12,767 nt of DNA from Betaproteobacteria bacterium SG8_40. GTDB lineage: Bacteria > Pseudomonadota > Gammaproteobacteria > Burkholderiales > Eutrophovitaceae. Positions 1-7,704 of this stretch are shown here, piece by piece. The translations under genes were made by a program, and so were the position numbers. Location of the stretch: contig LJTS01000037.1 in the NCBI GenBank assembly GCA_001304425.1, positions 1-12,767 on the forward strand. Reading direction: 5' to 3'. The stretch's first letter is position 1. Each line of letters begins with the position of its first letter. The notes below the pieces were generated by a model, which worked only from the letters and a program-made list of their open reading frames with translations, searched no databases and was not told the DNA's origin.

Positions 1-1
1 C

Positions 2-52
2 AATGGCATACGGAATGCGCAACTTGTTATCGAACACTGGCGGGCTGCCTGA
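2..52 (+). CDS. recJ: Probable C-terminal tail of RecJ single-strand exonuclease (partial)
   Basis: Only the last 16 codons and a TGA stop (50-52) lie inside the window. The reading frame starting at base 2 ends in a peptide containing NAQLVIEHW, which resembles the end of RecJ proteins, where a V/L-rich strand is followed by a short polar tail. RecJ is a 5'-to-3' single-strand DNA exonuclease of recombination and mismatch repair. The assignment leans on context: recJ directly upstream of prfB and lysS is a common order in gammaproteobacteria. With so few residues this is an inference, and another gene could end here. Frame 1 is also open through this region, but its peptide is rich in Arg, Ser and Cys and looks non-coding. 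Confidence 0.5.
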   Translation, partial: NGIRNAQLVIEHWRAA

Positions 53-205
53 TCGGGGCAGTCAGTCGTAGCCGGACCGGGTTTGCGTTGTGCACCCTTG
101 ACGGACGCGGTGGCCGCCGATCCCGGCGTAGCCCGGCCGCGCATTTGATTCACGAAACCCCGCGCTCATCGGGTAGAATCCGACGCTTTAGCCAGAGCGT
201 GAATC
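53..205. other. Intergenic region upstream of prfB
   Basis: These 153 nt separate the putative recJ stop from the prfB start. I see no gene. There are overlapping GC-rich inverted repeats: CGCCG at 115-119 pairs with CGGCG at 124-128, and GGCCG at 112-116 could instead pair with CGGCC at 134-138. No T run follows either, so a factor-independent terminator is not supported. A promoter-like element sits at 171-185. Confidence 0.5.
171..185 (+). promoter_or_regulatory. Putative prfB promoter -10 element
   Basis: TAGAAT at 174-179 matches the sigma70 -10 consensus at four of six positions, including the key A2 and T6, and is preceded by GGG. It would place transcription start near 186, giving a leader of about 20 nt to the ATG at 206. 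I could not find a convincing -35 at 16-18 nt spacing. TTGATT at 145-150 is 23 nt away, which is too far. The same 15-nt block with one mismatch occurs just before copA, which supports a functional role. Confidence 0.45.
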
Positions 206-1310
206 ATGGAAGCAGAACGCATTAACGATATCGAAGCGCGCATCGAAGACCTGAACCAGCGCAGTAACGAACTTCGGAGGTATCTTTGACTTCGATGACA
301 AGCAGGACCGCCTGACCGAAGTTGACCGCCTGATCGAAGACCCGAATATCTGGGACGATCCGCAGCGCGCCCAGGAGCTGGGCAAGGAAAAGAAATCCCT
401 GGAGGCGGTGGTCGCAACCCTGAAGAACGTCAGCACCGGTCTGCGCGATGCCGGCGAACTGTTCGCGATGGCTCGTGAAGAGGATGACGAGAGCACCCTG
501 CTGGCGCTCGAATCCGACCTTGACCGCCTCGAACCGGCGATAGAGCAACTCGAGTTCCGCCGCATGTTCTCCAACCCGCTGGATCCGAACAATTGTTTCC
601 TCGACATACAATCGGGCGCGGGCGGCACCGAGTCACAGGACTGGGCAGCGATGCTGGAGCGGATGTACCTTCGCTACTGCGAACGCAAGGATTTTTCGAT
701 TGAAGTGCTGGAAGAATCGCCCGGAGAGGTCGCCGGCATCAAGGGCGCGGTACTGAAAGTATCCGGAGATTATGCCTACGGCACGTTGCGCACCGAGACC
801 GGCATTCACCGGCTGGTGCGCAAATCACCGTTCGACTCCAATGCGCGCCGCCACACCTCGTTTGCCAGTGTTTTCGTCTATCCGGAGATTGACGATTCGA
901 TCGACGTCGAGATCAATCCCGCCGACCTGCGGATCGATACCTATCGGGCCAGCGGTGCCGGCGGCCAGCACGTCAACAGGACAGATTCGGCGGTGCGCAT
1001 CACCCACCTGCCGACCAACGTCGTCGTCCAGTGCCAGAACGACCGTTCGCAACACAAGAACCGGGCCGAAGCGATGGCAATGCTGAAATCGCGCCTGTAC
1101 GAACTCGAACTGCGCAAGCGCCAGGCCGAACAGCAGAAACTCGAAGACTCGAAGTCGGACATCGGCTGGGGGCACCAGATCCGCTCCTACGTTCTGGACC
1201 AGTCGCGAATCAAGGATTTGCGCACCAATGTCGAGACGGGCAATACGCAGGCCGTGCTCGACGGGGATCTTGACCAGTTCGTCGAGGCAAGTCTCAAGCA
1301 GGCGGTGTAG
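206..1310 (+). CDS. prfB: Peptide chain release factor 2 (RF2), expressed by programmed +1 frameshift
   Basis: RF2 enters the ribosomal A site at UGA and UAA and triggers hydrolysis of peptidyl-tRNA. The gene is in two frames. An ATG at 206 opens 27 codons that stop at TGA 287-289; a +1 shift on CTT continues at 288 to the TAG at 1308-1310, giving 367 aa against 365 in E. coli. The N-terminal part is helical with paired acidic and basic residues. The stop-codon recognition tripeptide SPF lies at residues 207-209 and the catalytic GGQ at 252-254. Residue 248, equivalent to position 246 of E. coli RF2, is Ala, as in most RF2s, rather than the Thr found in K-12. The RBS is weak (AGAG near 193). 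lysS follows after 25 nt, the usual order. Expression should be autoregulated by RF2 level through the frameshift. The 288-1310 part alone would lack the true start. Confidence 0.98.
276..290 (+). promoter_or_regulatory. prfB programmed +1 frameshift site
   Basis: The elements are in the canonical order: an internal Shine-Dalgarno-like GGAGG (276-280), a 3-nt spacer TAT, the slippery codon CTT (284-286), and the in-frame stop TGA followed by C (287-290). TGA-C is the weak-termination context used in prfB genes. When RF2 is scarce, the ribosome pauses at UGA, the peptidyl-tRNA slips from CUU to UUU and reading resumes with GAC TTC. The codon before the spacer is AGG, where E. coli has GGG, but the SD-to-CTT spacing of 3 nt is kept. 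Confidence 0.97.
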
Positions 1311-1335
1311 CAATCGCCATCAGCCAGGATTCAGG

Positions 1336-2862
1336 ATGAAAAAGAACCAGCCGGAAAACGAAAACAGCCAGGAAGCACCGTCGACCGACACCAATCAGAT
1401 CATCGAAGAGCGCCGGGCGAAACTGGCCACGTTGCGCGAACAGGGCAACGCGTTTCCGAATGACTTCCGGCGCCAGCACCTTGCGGCGGATTTGCAGGCC
1501 GGTCATGGGGAGAAAACCAACGAAGAACTCGAAGCGTCCCCGGTCCGGGTCGTGGTCGCCGGGCGGATGCTGCTCAAGCGCGTCATGGGCAAGGCGAGCT
1601 TCGCGACGCTACAGGACATGTCGGGACGTATTCAGCTCTACGTCACCAATGACGCGACCGGTGAGGCAGAGCACGCCGCATTCAAACACTGGGACCTGGG
1701 CGACATCCTGGGCGCCGAAGGAACGCTGTTCAGGACTCGCACCGGCGAGCTGACAATCAAGGTGACGACGATTCGCCTGTTATGCAAGTCGCTGCGGCCC
1801 CTTCCGGAAAAATTTCACGGCCTGGCCGATCAGGAGCAGCGTTACCGCCAGCGTTACGTCGACCTCATCGTAACGCCGGAATCGCGGCAAAATTTCCAGG
1901 TGCGTTCGAACACCATCCAGGCGCTGCGCCATTTTCTCGTCAAGCGTGGCTACCTCGAGGTCGAAACGCCGATGATGCAGGCGATTCCGGGTGGAGCAAC
2001 CGCCCGTCCCTTTGTCACGCACCACAACGCGCTGGACATGCAATTGTTCCTGCGCATCGCGCCGGAACTGTACCTGAAACGGCTGGTGGTAGGCGGATTC
2101 GAGAAGGTTTTCGAAATAAACCGTAACTTCCGCAACGAAGGTATTTCGACCAAGCACAATCCCGAGTTCACCATGCTCGAGTTCTATGAGGCCTACCAGG
2201 ACTACCACTACTTGATGGCACTCACGGAGACCATGTTGCGCGAGGTCGCCGAGGCGGTGCTCGGCTCTGCGGTACTGACCTACCAGGGAGAGTCGATCGA
2301 CTTTGGCAAACCGTTCGAAAGGCTGACCATGGCCGAGGCGATCGCCAAATACAACGATCGCTACCCGCTGCACGAACTGGAAAAGCCGGAGTACCTGAAA
2401 GTCGCGCTAGCGCCTTTCGACATAGAGGTGTTTCCCAATGACGGTCTGGGCATGCTCCAGCTCAAACTGTTCGAGCAGACCACCGAGGACAAGCTGATCC
2501 AGCCGACGTTCATCGTTGCGCACCCGACCGACGTATCGCCGCTGGCGCGCAGCAGCGATGATAATCCGGCGCTCACTGAACGCTTCGAGTTGTTCATCGC
2601 CGGCCGCGAAATCGCCAACGGATTTTCCGAGCTCAACGACCCCGAAGATCAGGCCCGGCGATTTCGCAAGCAAGCCGAAGCCAAGGCCGCCGGGGACGCA
2701 GAGGCGATGTACTACGATGCCGACTACGTTCGCGCGCTCGAATACGGGCTGCCGCCGACCGCTGGCGAAGGTATCGGCGTCGACCGGCTCGTCATGCTTT
2801 TCACCGACAGCGCGTCGATACGCGACGTCATCCTGTTTCCACAGCTACGTTCCGAATCATGA
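1336..2862 (+). CDS. lysS: Lysyl-tRNA synthetase, class II
   Basis: It charges tRNA-Lys with lysine using ATP in the cytoplasm. The 508-aa length fits the class II LysRS family (E. coli LysS has 505). An N-terminal OB-fold for anticodon binding includes GRIQLYV at about residues 97-103. The class II catalytic core follows: motif 2 around residue 259 (FEINRNFRNEG, then HNPEFTMLEFY) and motif 3 near residue 477 (GEGIGVDRLVML), with the terminal block ending in ILFPQLR. I chose the ATG at 1336 because AGGA (1326-1329) sits 6 nt upstream and the N-terminus MKKNQ matches the usual lysine-rich start. An in-frame upstream start at 1228 would overlap prfB and add an unrelated extension. It lies 25 nt after prfB, and its TGA overlaps the aacS ATG. 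There is no sign of editing-domain loss or truncation. Confidence 0.98.
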   Translation: MKKNQPENENSQEAPSTDTNQIIEERRAKLATLREQGNAFPNDFRRQHLAADLQAGHGEKTNEELEASPVRVVVAGRMLLKRVMGKASFATLQDMSGRIQLYVTNDATGEAEHAAFKHWDLGDILGAEGTLFRTRTGELTIKVTTIRLLCKSLRPLPEKFHGLADQEQRYRQRYVDLIVTPESRQNFQVRSNTIQALRHFLVKRGYLEVETPMMQAIPGGATARPFVTHHNALDMQLFLRIAPELYLKRLVVGGFEKVFEINRNFRNEGISTKHNPEFTMLEFYEAYQDYHYLMALTETMLREVAEAVLGSAVLTYQGESIDFGKPFERLTMAEAIAKYNDRYPLHELEKPEYLKVALAPFDIEVFPNDGLGMLQLKLFEQTTEDKLIQPTFIVAHPTDVSPLARSSDDNPALTERFELFIAGREIANGFSELNDPEDQARRFRKQAEAKAAGDAEAMYYDADYVRALEYGLPPTAGEGIGVDRLVMLFTDSASIRDVILFPQLRSES

Positions 2863-4850
2863 CTGCAGCGCCGCCAGTTCTCTGGAAACCTTCCAAGAAA
2901 CGGATCAGCGAATCCAACATCAGGCGATTCATCGATCTCGTCAATAGCGGTTACGGCGCGACCGGCGCCGGCGGTGCGATTACGGACTCGGTGCAGCTCT
3001 ATGATTGGTCGGTTCGCGAACCGGAAAAGTTCTGGAACGCGGTGTGGGACTTCTCCGGGGTGGTAGCACGAACACGAGGCGCCCGAACGCTGGTCAATGC
3101 CGACAGGATGCCCGGCGCGCAGTGGTTTCCCGATGCGCGGCTGAACTATGCGCAGAATCTGCTGCGGCGAAGGGACGACGGGACCGCCATCGTGTTTTGG
3201 GGCGAAGACCGGGTGCGCTGGCGGCTCACCTACGCCGAGTTGTACGATGCCGTGTTCAGGACGGTCCAGGCGCTCAAGGCCGCTGGTATCCGGCGCGGCG
3301 ACCGCGTTGCGGCGTTTATGCCGAACCTGCCCGATACCATCATCTTCATGCTGGCCACGGCAAGCATCGGGGCTATCTGGTCATCGTGCTCGCCGGATTT
3401 CGGGACGCAAGGCGTGCTCGATCGCTTCGGCCAGATCGAACCGTCGATCCTGTTCGCCGTGGAAGGTTACTACTACAATGGCAAGGCGCACGACACGCTG
3501 GAGCGTCTTGCGCAGATCGCCGAAGGTTTGCCTTCCGTGAAAACCGTCGTCGTGGTTTCCTATACCCGCGACAAGCCGGACATTTCAAGTATCCGGTCGG
3601 CGCAACACCTCGAGCGATTCGTCGCACCTTTCCCCGCGGGGTCCGGCACGCACGCGGACATCGCGTTTGAACAACTGCCGTTCAACCATCCCCTGTTCAT
3701 TCTCTACTCGTCCGGCACAACCGGGGTTCCCAAGTGCATCGTCCACGGCGCCGGCGGCACCTTGCTGCAACATCTCAAGGAGCATCAACTTCACACCGAT
3801 CTCAAGTCCGGCGACCGGCTGTTCTACTTCACGACCTGCGGATGGATGATGTGGAACTGGCTGGTTTCAGGGCTGGCTTCGGGCGCCAGATTGTTGCTCT
3901 ACGATGGCTCCCCCGCTTATCCGACGCAGTCCGTGCTGTTCGATTTTGCCGACGCGGAGGACATGAGCGTGTTCGGGACTTCAGCCAAGTACATCGATGC
4001 GCTCAACAAGGCGGCGGTCAAGCCCATGCGCACGCACAAGCTGCGGTCGCTGAAAACGATGACCTCGACCGGTTCGCCGCTGGTGCCCGAGGGTTTCGAC
4101 TACGTATACACGCATGTCAAAAAGGACTTGCTGCTGTCTTCCATCTCGGGCGGAACCGACATCGTCTCGTGTTTTGTGCTCGGCGACCCCACTCTGCCCG
4201 TCTACCGGGGCGAGATTCAGCGTCGCGGCTTCGGCATGAACGTCCAGGTGTTCAATGACGACGGCGAGCCGGTCATCGGTGAAAAAGGCGAACTCGTTTG
4301 TACGGCGCCTTTCCCGTCGATGCCGGTCCATTTCTGGAACGACGATGACGGCGCCAGATATCATGCCGCGTACTTTTCGCGCTTCCCGGGTGTGTGGTGC
4401 CACGGCGATTTCATGGAATTGACCGAACGCGGCACGGCCATCATATACGGGCGGTCAGACGCCACGCTCAATCCGGGCGGTGTGCGCATCGGCACGGCCG
4501 AAATCTACCGCCAGGTCGAACAGCTCGAGGAAGTCATCGAGGGCCTGGTCATCGGACAGGAATGGGACAACGACGTTCGCGTCGTCCTGTTCGTGCGCTT
4601 GCGCGAAGGCCGGCAACTCGACGAAGCGCTGGTCGACAGAATCCGCTCGGCGATTCGCCGTAACACCACGCCGCGGCACGTTCCGGCAAAGGTATTGCAG
4701 GTTGAGGACATCCCGCGCACCAAGAGCGGCAAGATCGTCGAACTCGCCGTACGTAACGTCGTGCACGGCGTAGCGGTAAAGAATATCGAGGCACTCGCCA
4801 ACCCCGAAGCGCTCGAGCATTTCCGCAACCGGGCCGAGTTGAGCGTCTGA
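2859..4850 (+). CDS. aacS: Acetoacetyl-CoA synthetase (acetoacetate-CoA ligase)
   Basis: This is a member of the ANL adenylate-forming superfamily that activates acetoacetate with ATP and CoA to acetoacetyl-CoA, which feeds ketone-body use, PHB turnover or isoprenoid and sterol-like routes. At 663 aa it matches the acetoacetyl-CoA synthetase length. An ACAS-type N-terminal region (DWSVREPEKFW from residue 49) precedes the adenylation core. The P-loop-like motif YSSGTTGVPK is at 283-292, the hinge motif YGRSDATLNPGG at 530-541, and the C-terminal catalytic-lysine motif PRTKSGK at 619-625. The N-terminal block LNYAQNLL (about residues 95-102) and TCGWMMWNW (about 327-335) are characteristic of AacS and separate it from acetyl-CoA synthetase. 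The start codon overlaps the lysS stop (ATGA), so translation is probably coupled. Propionyl-CoA or acetyl-CoA synthetase is the main alternative, judged less likely. Lys625 is the kind of site that lysine acetyltransferases modify in this family. Confidence 0.95.
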   Translation: MTAAPPVLWKPSKKRISESNIRRFIDLVNSGYGATGAGGAITDSVQLYDWSVREPEKFWNAVWDFSGVVARTRGARTLVNADRMPGAQWFPDARLNYAQNLLRRRDDGTAIVFWGEDRVRWRLTYAELYDAVFRTVQALKAAGIRRGDRVAAFMPNLPDTIIFMLATASIGAIWSSCSPDFGTQGVLDRFGQIEPSILFAVEGYYYNGKAHDTLERLAQIAEGLPSVKTVVVVSYTRDKPDISSIRSAQHLERFVAPFPAGSGTHADIAFEQLPFNHPLFILYSSGTTGVPKCIVHGAGGTLLQHLKEHQLHTDLKSGDRLFYFTTCGWMMWNWLVSGLASGARLLLYDGSPAYPTQSVLFDFADAEDMSVFGTSAKYIDALNKAAVKPMRTHKLRSLKTMTSTGSPLVPEGFDYVYTHVKKDLLLSSISGGTDIVSCFVLGDPTLPVYRGEIQRRGFGMNVQVFNDDGEPVIGEKGELVCTAPFPSMPVHFWNDDDGARYHAAYFSRFPGVWCHGDFMELTERGTAIIYGRSDATLNPGGVRIGTAEIYRQVEQLEEVIEGLVIGQEWDNDVRVVLFVRLREGRQLDEALVDRIRSAIRRNTTPRHVPAKVLQVEDIPRTKSGKIVELAVRNVVHGVAVKNIEALANPEALEHFRNRAELSV

Positions 4851-4977
4851 GCCACTAGCAGAGGCGGGGCAACAGGCACGGTATCCAGGATGCCGCCTGC
4901 CGGGCGGCTCTGGTGACCGCGTCCGGCATTTCTTCGAAGCGGCTGCAACTATCGCTCAGGGGTAGAATCAGACGGCA
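4851..4977. other. aacS-copA intergenic region with one hairpin
   Basis: These 127 nt hold no gene. A 6-bp perfect stem (GCCGCC 4892-4897, loop of 5, GGCGGC 4903-4908) may end the prfB-lysS-aacS transcript, but it lacks a following T run, so I give it little weight as an intrinsic terminator. No CueR-type palindrome (ACCTTCC with spaced GGAAGGT) or other recognised copper-sensor operator was seen. A promoter-like element lies at 4960-4974. Confidence 0.5.
4960..4974 (+). promoter_or_regulatory. Putative copA promoter -10 element
   Basis: TAGAAT at 4963-4968 is preceded by GGG and followed by CAGACG. The block matches the prfB upstream element (171-185) at 14 of 15 positions. A -10 here predicts transcription start around 4975-4976, only 2-3 nt before the copA ATG at 4978, which would leave almost no leader. 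The AGGGG at 4958-4962 is 15 nt from the ATG, too far for a normal ribosome binding site. No clear -35 was found at 17 nt. Confidence 0.4.
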
Positions 4978-7371
4978 ATGGGAAACGTCACGCTGTCAAC
5001 CCCCGGTCACCGTGAACTGCCTGTAGAGGGCATGACCTGCGCTGCCTGCGCGCTACGCGTAGAGAAAAATCTGAACGACTTGCCGGGCGTACGGGCGACG
5101 GTGAATTTTGCCAATGAGTCGGCGTCGGTGGACTTTGACCCGGACCGCGTATCGCCCACCCAGCTGGTCGGCGCCGTTGAGCGAGCCGGCTATCGCGTGC
5201 CGCGCAGTGAAACCGAACTGGCCCTGAGCGGAATGACCTGTGCTGCCTGTGCCAGCCGCATAGAAACCGTACTCAACAAACAACCAGGCGCCAGCGCAAG
5301 CGTCAATTTTGCCACCGAGCAAGCTACCGTCAGTTACGACCCCGGCCAGACCAGTGTCGAGAATCTGATTGCGGCGGTTCGCAAGGCGGGCTACGAAGCC
5401 GTCGAGCTAACCGCCGCTTCGCGGCAGGCCGAGCCAGAGCGCCACGAACAGCAGTACCGTAACGATTTGCGCACCTTCTGGATCGCCGCCGTCCTCACGG
5501 TGCCGCTGGTTGCGCAAATGGTTCCGATGTTGCGGGGGGTTCACGAGGAACTGCTGCCGCGCTGGTTGCAACTGCTGCTGGCAACGCCGGTGCAGGTCTG
5601 GGCCGGATGGCGTTTTTACGTTGCCGCCTGGCACGCGCTGAGGGGCGGCGCGGCCAACATGGACGTGCTGATTGCGCTTGGCACCAGCATGGCCTTCGCG
5701 TTCAGTACGGTCGTGACGCTGGGGGGGCTTGACGCGCAGCATGTCTATTTCGAAGCTTCCGCGGCCATCATCACGCTTGTCCTGCTCGGAAAACTGCTGG
5801 AAGCGCGCGCCAAGCGCCGCACGTCCCTGGCTATCGAGCAACTGATTCGTTTGCAGCCCGCCGAGGCCGACATCGAGCGCGACGGGCGCATAGTGCGCGT
5901 TGCCATTTCCCGAATTCACCCGGGTGACGTGGTCGTTATCGCCGCAGGCGGGCGCTTGCCGGCGGATGGCACCGTGGTGGACGGTTCCACGACGGTGGAC
6001 GAAAGCATGCTGACCGGCGAGAGCATGCCTGTTCAAAAACGATACGGTGATCGCGTATACGCGGGAACGCAGAATCTCGAAGGCTCGATCAAGGTCCGGG
6101 CGGCAGCGGCAGGTGCGGAAACGCAACTTGCCGAAATCGTGCGCCTGACCCGCAAGGCTCAGGGAAGCAAAGCGCCGATACAACGCACAGCCGACCGCGT
6201 TGCTGCCGTGTTCGTACCCGCGGTGTTGGTCATCAGCGTGCTGACGTTCGTCGGGTGGTGGCTCATGTCCGGGGAAGTCGCGGAGGCCTTGATAAACGCC
6301 GTTGCAGTGCTTGTCATCGCATGCCCTTGTGCGCTCGGACTGGCAACACCGACTGCCATCATGGTTGGCTCGGGCCGCGGCGCCCAGTCAGGGATACTGG
6401 TACGCGATGCCGCGGCGCTCGAGCGGGCGGAAAAAGTCCGTATTTTGGTGGTGGACAAAACCGGCACTCTCACCGAAGGCAAGCCGGCCGTCGTGGAAAT
6501 CGCCGCGTTGCGGGACGAGGCCGATTTGTTGCGGGTCGCGATCACGCTCGCACAGGGATCGCGCCATCCGCTGGCGCAGGCGATACTTGCCTATGGCCAG
6601 GCCCGCGACCTGGCCCCGGGAAAGCTCACGGAGTTTGTCTCGCGGTCCGGAATGGGCGTCAGTGGAGTGGTCGACGGGGCGACGGGCTTGCTCGGTTCGC
6701 CGCGCTATCTCGGCGACCAGGGCATCAAGATAGAGGCGCAGGATGTCGCAACGCTCGCGCAAGGCGGTCGCAGCGTGGTGGCGATAGCCCGCAATGGGCA
6801 GTGTCTGGGACTGCTCGCCCTGGCCGACAAGGTGCGCCCGAGCGCGGCGGCTACCGTCGAACGGCTGCGCGCGATGGGTATCGAGACAGTAATGCTGACC
6901 GGTGATAATCAGGCGACAGCCGAGGCCGTCGCGCGCGAACTCGGGATTTCACGGCTGCGCGCGCAGGTCCTGCCCCAGGACAAGGCCGAGGAAGTCACCC
7001 GACTGCGCCGCGAAGGCGATGGCGGGCTGGTCGCAATGGCTGGAGACGGTATCAATGACGCCCCTGCCCTGGCCGCGGCCGACGTCAGCTTCGCTTTGGC
7101 ATCGGGTTCCGATATTGCCATTGAGGCCGCCGATATCACGCTCATGCGCAGCGAACTGCTCGGCGTCGCCGACGCGATCGACCTGTCACGCGCGACTTTG
7201 CGCAAGATCCGGCAAAACCTCTTCTTCGCCTTCTTTTACAACTCGCTCGGAATACCGTTGGCGGTGGCCGGCATGCTTAACCCTGTTGTTGCCGGCGCGG
7301 CAATGGCGATGAGTTCGGTGTCGGTAGTTACCAACTCGATTCTGCTCCGGAAATGGAAACCGGCTCGCTGA
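4978..7371 (+). CDS. copA: Cu(I)-exporting P1B-type ATPase with two heavy-metal-associated domains
   Basis: It pumps Cu(I), and possibly Ag(I), from cytoplasm to periplasm using ATP. Two N-terminal HMA domains carry MTCAAC motifs (metal cysteines 21/24 and 88/91). Membrane helices follow, then the actuator TGES at 346-349, the intramembrane metal site CPC at 449-451, the phosphorylated Asp in DKTGT at 493, the HP motif at 530-531 and GDGIND at 689-694. The last two helices contain FYN and MAMSS, the YN and MxxSS signatures of Cu(I)-specific P1B-1 pumps. At 797 aa it is full length. The ATG at 4978 is the first Met and begins just before the first HMA domain. copZ follows after 35 nt on the same strand. 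Copper induction is expected for the family, but I see no copper-sensor operator. A Zn/Cd ATPase is excluded by CPC together with YN and MxxSS. Confidence 0.96.
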   Translation: MGNVTLSTPGHRELPVEGMTCAACALRVEKNLNDLPGVRATVNFANESASVDFDPDRVSPTQLVGAVERAGYRVPRSETELALSGMTCAACASRIETVLNKQPGASASVNFATEQATVSYDPGQTSVENLIAAVRKAGYEAVELTAASRQAEPERHEQQYRNDLRTFWIAAVLTVPLVAQMVPMLRGVHEELLPRWLQLLLATPVQVWAGWRFYVAAWHALRGGAANMDVLIALGTSMAFAFSTVVTLGGLDAQHVYFEASAAIITLVLLGKLLEARAKRRTSLAIEQLIRLQPAEADIERDGRIVRVAISRIHPGDVVVIAAGGRLPADGTVVDGSTTVDESMLTGESMPVQKRYGDRVYAGTQNLEGSIKVRAAAAGAETQLAEIVRLTRKAQGSKAPIQRTADRVAAVFVPAVLVISVLTFVGWWLMSGEVAEALINAVAVLVIACPCALGLATPTAIMVGSGRGAQSGILVRDAAALERAEKVRILVVDKTGTLTEGKPAVVEIAALRDEADLLRVAITLAQGSRHPLAQAILAYGQARDLAPGKLTEFVSRSGMGVSGVVDGATGLLGSPRYLGDQGIKIEAQDVATLAQGGRSVVAIARNGQCLGLLALADKVRPSAAATVERLRAMGIETVMLTGDNQATAEAVARELGISRLRAQVLPQDKAEEVTRLRREGDGGLVAMAGDGINDAPALAAADVSFALASGSDIAIEAADITLMRSELLGVADAIDLSRATLRKIRQNLFFAFFYNSLGIPLAVAGMLNPVVAGAAMAMSSVSVVTNSILLRKWKPAR

Positions 7372-7406
7372 ATAAACTGCACGACAGCATCATTGGAGAA
7401 CGAATC

Positions 7407-7613
7407 ATGGAAACGACAGTACTGAAGGTGGGCGGCATGACCTGCGACGGGTGCGTGCGAAGTGTAGGCAAGGTGTTGCAGGCGCTACCCGGTGTGCTCA
7501 AAGCCGATGTTTCTCTTGCTCAAGGCCAGGCAACCGTGTCGTTCGATCCCGGGCAAGTCAATGTCGGAGACCTCCGTGAGGCGATTGAAGACGCCGGTTT
7601 CGAATCGCAGTGA
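7407..7613 (+). CDS. copZ: Copper chaperone CopZ-like small HMA protein
   Basis: A 68-aa soluble heavy-metal-associated domain protein that binds Cu(I) through two cysteines and hands it to CopA. The motif GMTCDGC has its cysteines at residues 13 and 16, followed by the usual ferredoxin-like beta-alpha-beta pattern with GQATVSFDPG near residues 39-48. Length is typical of CopZ/Atx1. The ATG at 7407 is preferred because GGAG (7395-7398) sits 8 nt before it; an in-frame ATG at 7353 lies inside copA and would add an unrelated peptide. The gene starts 35 nt after copA and is likely cotranscribed with it. The motif has Asp-Gly between the cysteines, whereas the CopA domains have Ala-Ala, so the chaperone is not a recent copy of the pump's domain. 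It might alternatively serve a different P1B pump, but adjacency favours CopA. Confidence 0.92.
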   Translation: METTVLKVGGMTCDGCVRSVGKVLQALPGVLKADVSLAQGQATVSFDPGQVNVGDLREAIEDAGFESQ

Positions 7614-7637
7614 TCGGCCTTTGCCTGTATGGCACTC

Positions 7638-7664
7638 AAAAAAAAGCCGGCCTGCAAGGCCGGC
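7638..7664 (-). terminator. Intrinsic terminator of bamD
   Basis: Read on the minus strand, a perfect 7-bp stem GCCGGCC / GGCCGGC with a 5-nt loop (7646-7664) is followed by eight T (the A run at 7638-7645 on the plus strand). This is a textbook factor-independent terminator about 40 nt past the bamD stop. On the plus strand the hairpin is followed by TCGGACGG, so it would terminate copA-copZ poorly. Confidence 0.93.
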
Positions 7665-7704
7665 TCGGACGGTCCACTGATGGTAGCAGCGCCGGCTAAG
7701 CGCG

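Noticed and set aside
145..179. TTGATT as the -35 for the prfB -10
   Set aside because: Spacing of 23 nt is too long for a sigma70 promoter.
1228..1335. Extended in-frame start for lysS at 1228
   Set aside because: It overlaps the prfB end and adds an unrelated peptide; the ATG at 1336 has AGGA 6 nt upstream and a typical LysRS N-terminus.
1780..2373. Long antisense reading frame opposite lysS (and similar ones opposite copA, rluD and pgeF)
   Set aside because: High GC leaves long open shadows; the encoded peptides are Arg/His-rich without recognisable domains and lie opposite well-supported genes.
4892..4908. Hairpin as aacS terminator
   Set aside because: The stem is perfect but no T run follows, so intrinsic termination is not supported.
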